Assembly (NCBI GenBank): GCA_038205115.1
Contig: JBBRCE010000083.1
Location: 1-15,436, forward strand
Source: JBBRCE01 sp038205115
Lineage (GTDB): Bacteria; Planctomycetota; Planctomycetia; Pirellulales; JBBRCE01
Length of the DNA stretch: 15,436 bases
Reading direction: 5' to 3'
This document shows positions 15,108 to 15,436 of this stretch, in pieces; position 1 is the first letter of the stretch; every line of letters starts with the position of its first letter. A program made the translations under genes and the position numbers. The notes under the pieces were generated by a model. It ran no database searches and was not told the origin of the DNA. It worked only from the letters and a program-made list of their open reading frames with translations.

Positions 15108-15436
15108 TAACCGTTCACGGGCTGAAATGTAGGTTATTTGCTGTGGGCGCGGAGCGGTAGCGCGGGGAAGTGTGTGAGAGGGTTGCTGGCCAGAGACGCG
15201 GCAGGGTGTTAGGCCGAATTGTCGATCAACAGCGTCGGCGCGGGTTGGTCTTGGCAGTAGGCGTGCACACTATGGAACGACCGAAAAATAACTTCCTCTA
15301 GCAGCCCGTCGAAGTAAGCCTATTTAGGCGGCAACGTGGCAGGCGTTGATGGCGGACGCGAGCGAGTTTTTTGATGTGGGTCGAATTGTGTGGAGCTGAA
15401 ACGCGGCGCGATGGAGGCGAATGGCAAGTTGGGCGA
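15108..15436. other. Non-coding right end, no gene recognised
   Basis: About 330 bases with no supportable gene. A 36-codon minus frame bounded by TAG (15320-15322) and TAA (15209-15211) reads AYFDGLLEEVIFRSFHSVHA and continues to TLLIDNSA. It has no start and could be a remnant or chance. The GC-rich stretch at 15145-15200 (GCGCGGAGCGGTAGCGCGGGG) resembles dispersed intergenic repeats, but only one copy lies in this window. Confidence 0.35.

Noticed and set aside
1..15436. CRISPR array, tRNA or rRNA genes, transposase genes, defence system
   Set aside because: Reading both strands I found no regularly spaced repeats, cloverleaf-like sequence, rRNA-like stretch, transposase motif or known defence-gene domain.

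Overview
The window looks like chromosome from a planctomycete, most likely a member of the Pirellulales. No rRNA or marker gene is present, so this rests on gene style: several secreted sulfatases in a row, a Tat-exported Gfo/Idh/MocA dehydrogenase, leucine-rich-repeat (LRR) proteins with an N-terminal 'FSLRTL' membrane segment, HEAT-repeat and sialate O-acetylesterase-like proteins, and moderately high GC. Every gene I can support lies on the minus strand, so transcription runs from the right end to the left. The long plus-strand frames are antisense shadows of these genes. I see no tRNA, rRNA, CRISPR array, insertion sequence or recognisable defence system.

Right part (about 11.8-15.1 kb): a sulfatase block. 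In reading order it holds a 73-residue C-terminal remnant of one sulfatase, an intact iduronate-2-sulfatase-like enzyme (Cys-Asn-Pro-Ser-Arg active-site motif) and an intact arylsulfatase (Cys-Ala-Pro-Thr-Arg). Next come a short Tat-leader frame interrupted by TGA and an intact Tat-exported Gfo/Idh/MocA oxidoreductase (9.9-11.3 kb). The last 330 bases of the window are non-coding as far as I can tell.

Middle (about 4.5-9.7 kb): a fragment of an unrecognised gene abuts a frameshifted YbhB/PEBP-family gene. Then follow a small lysine-rich secreted protein, a further sulfatase (Cys-Gly-Pro-Ser-Arg) and a secreted GH78-like alpha-L-rhamnosidase with a C-terminal F5/8 type C (CBM32-like) domain. 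The rhamnosidase is split by one extra base in a homopolymer.

Left part (1-4.3 kb): a secreted CE6/SASA-type acetylesterase and a secreted HEAT-repeat protein are intact. Beyond them is a graveyard. The first 60 codons of an FAD-dependent oxidoreductase are joined to the 3' part of an LRR gene; next are a frameshifted 'FSLRTL' protein, a second nonsense-truncated copy of its N-terminus, and an FAD monooxygenase with a stop codon inside its nucleotide-binding loop.

Functionally, the sulfatases, rhamnosidase, acetylesterase and Gfo/Idh/MocA enzyme fit removal of sulfate and acetyl groups and cleavage of a sulfated, rhamnose-containing polysaccharide outside the cytoplasm, with sugar oxidation afterwards. 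That is inference from gene families; the substrate is not visible in DNA. The strongest unusual signals are the density of broken or chimeric genes and the lysine-rich C-terminal tails shared by all four sulfatase genes and the small secreted protein.
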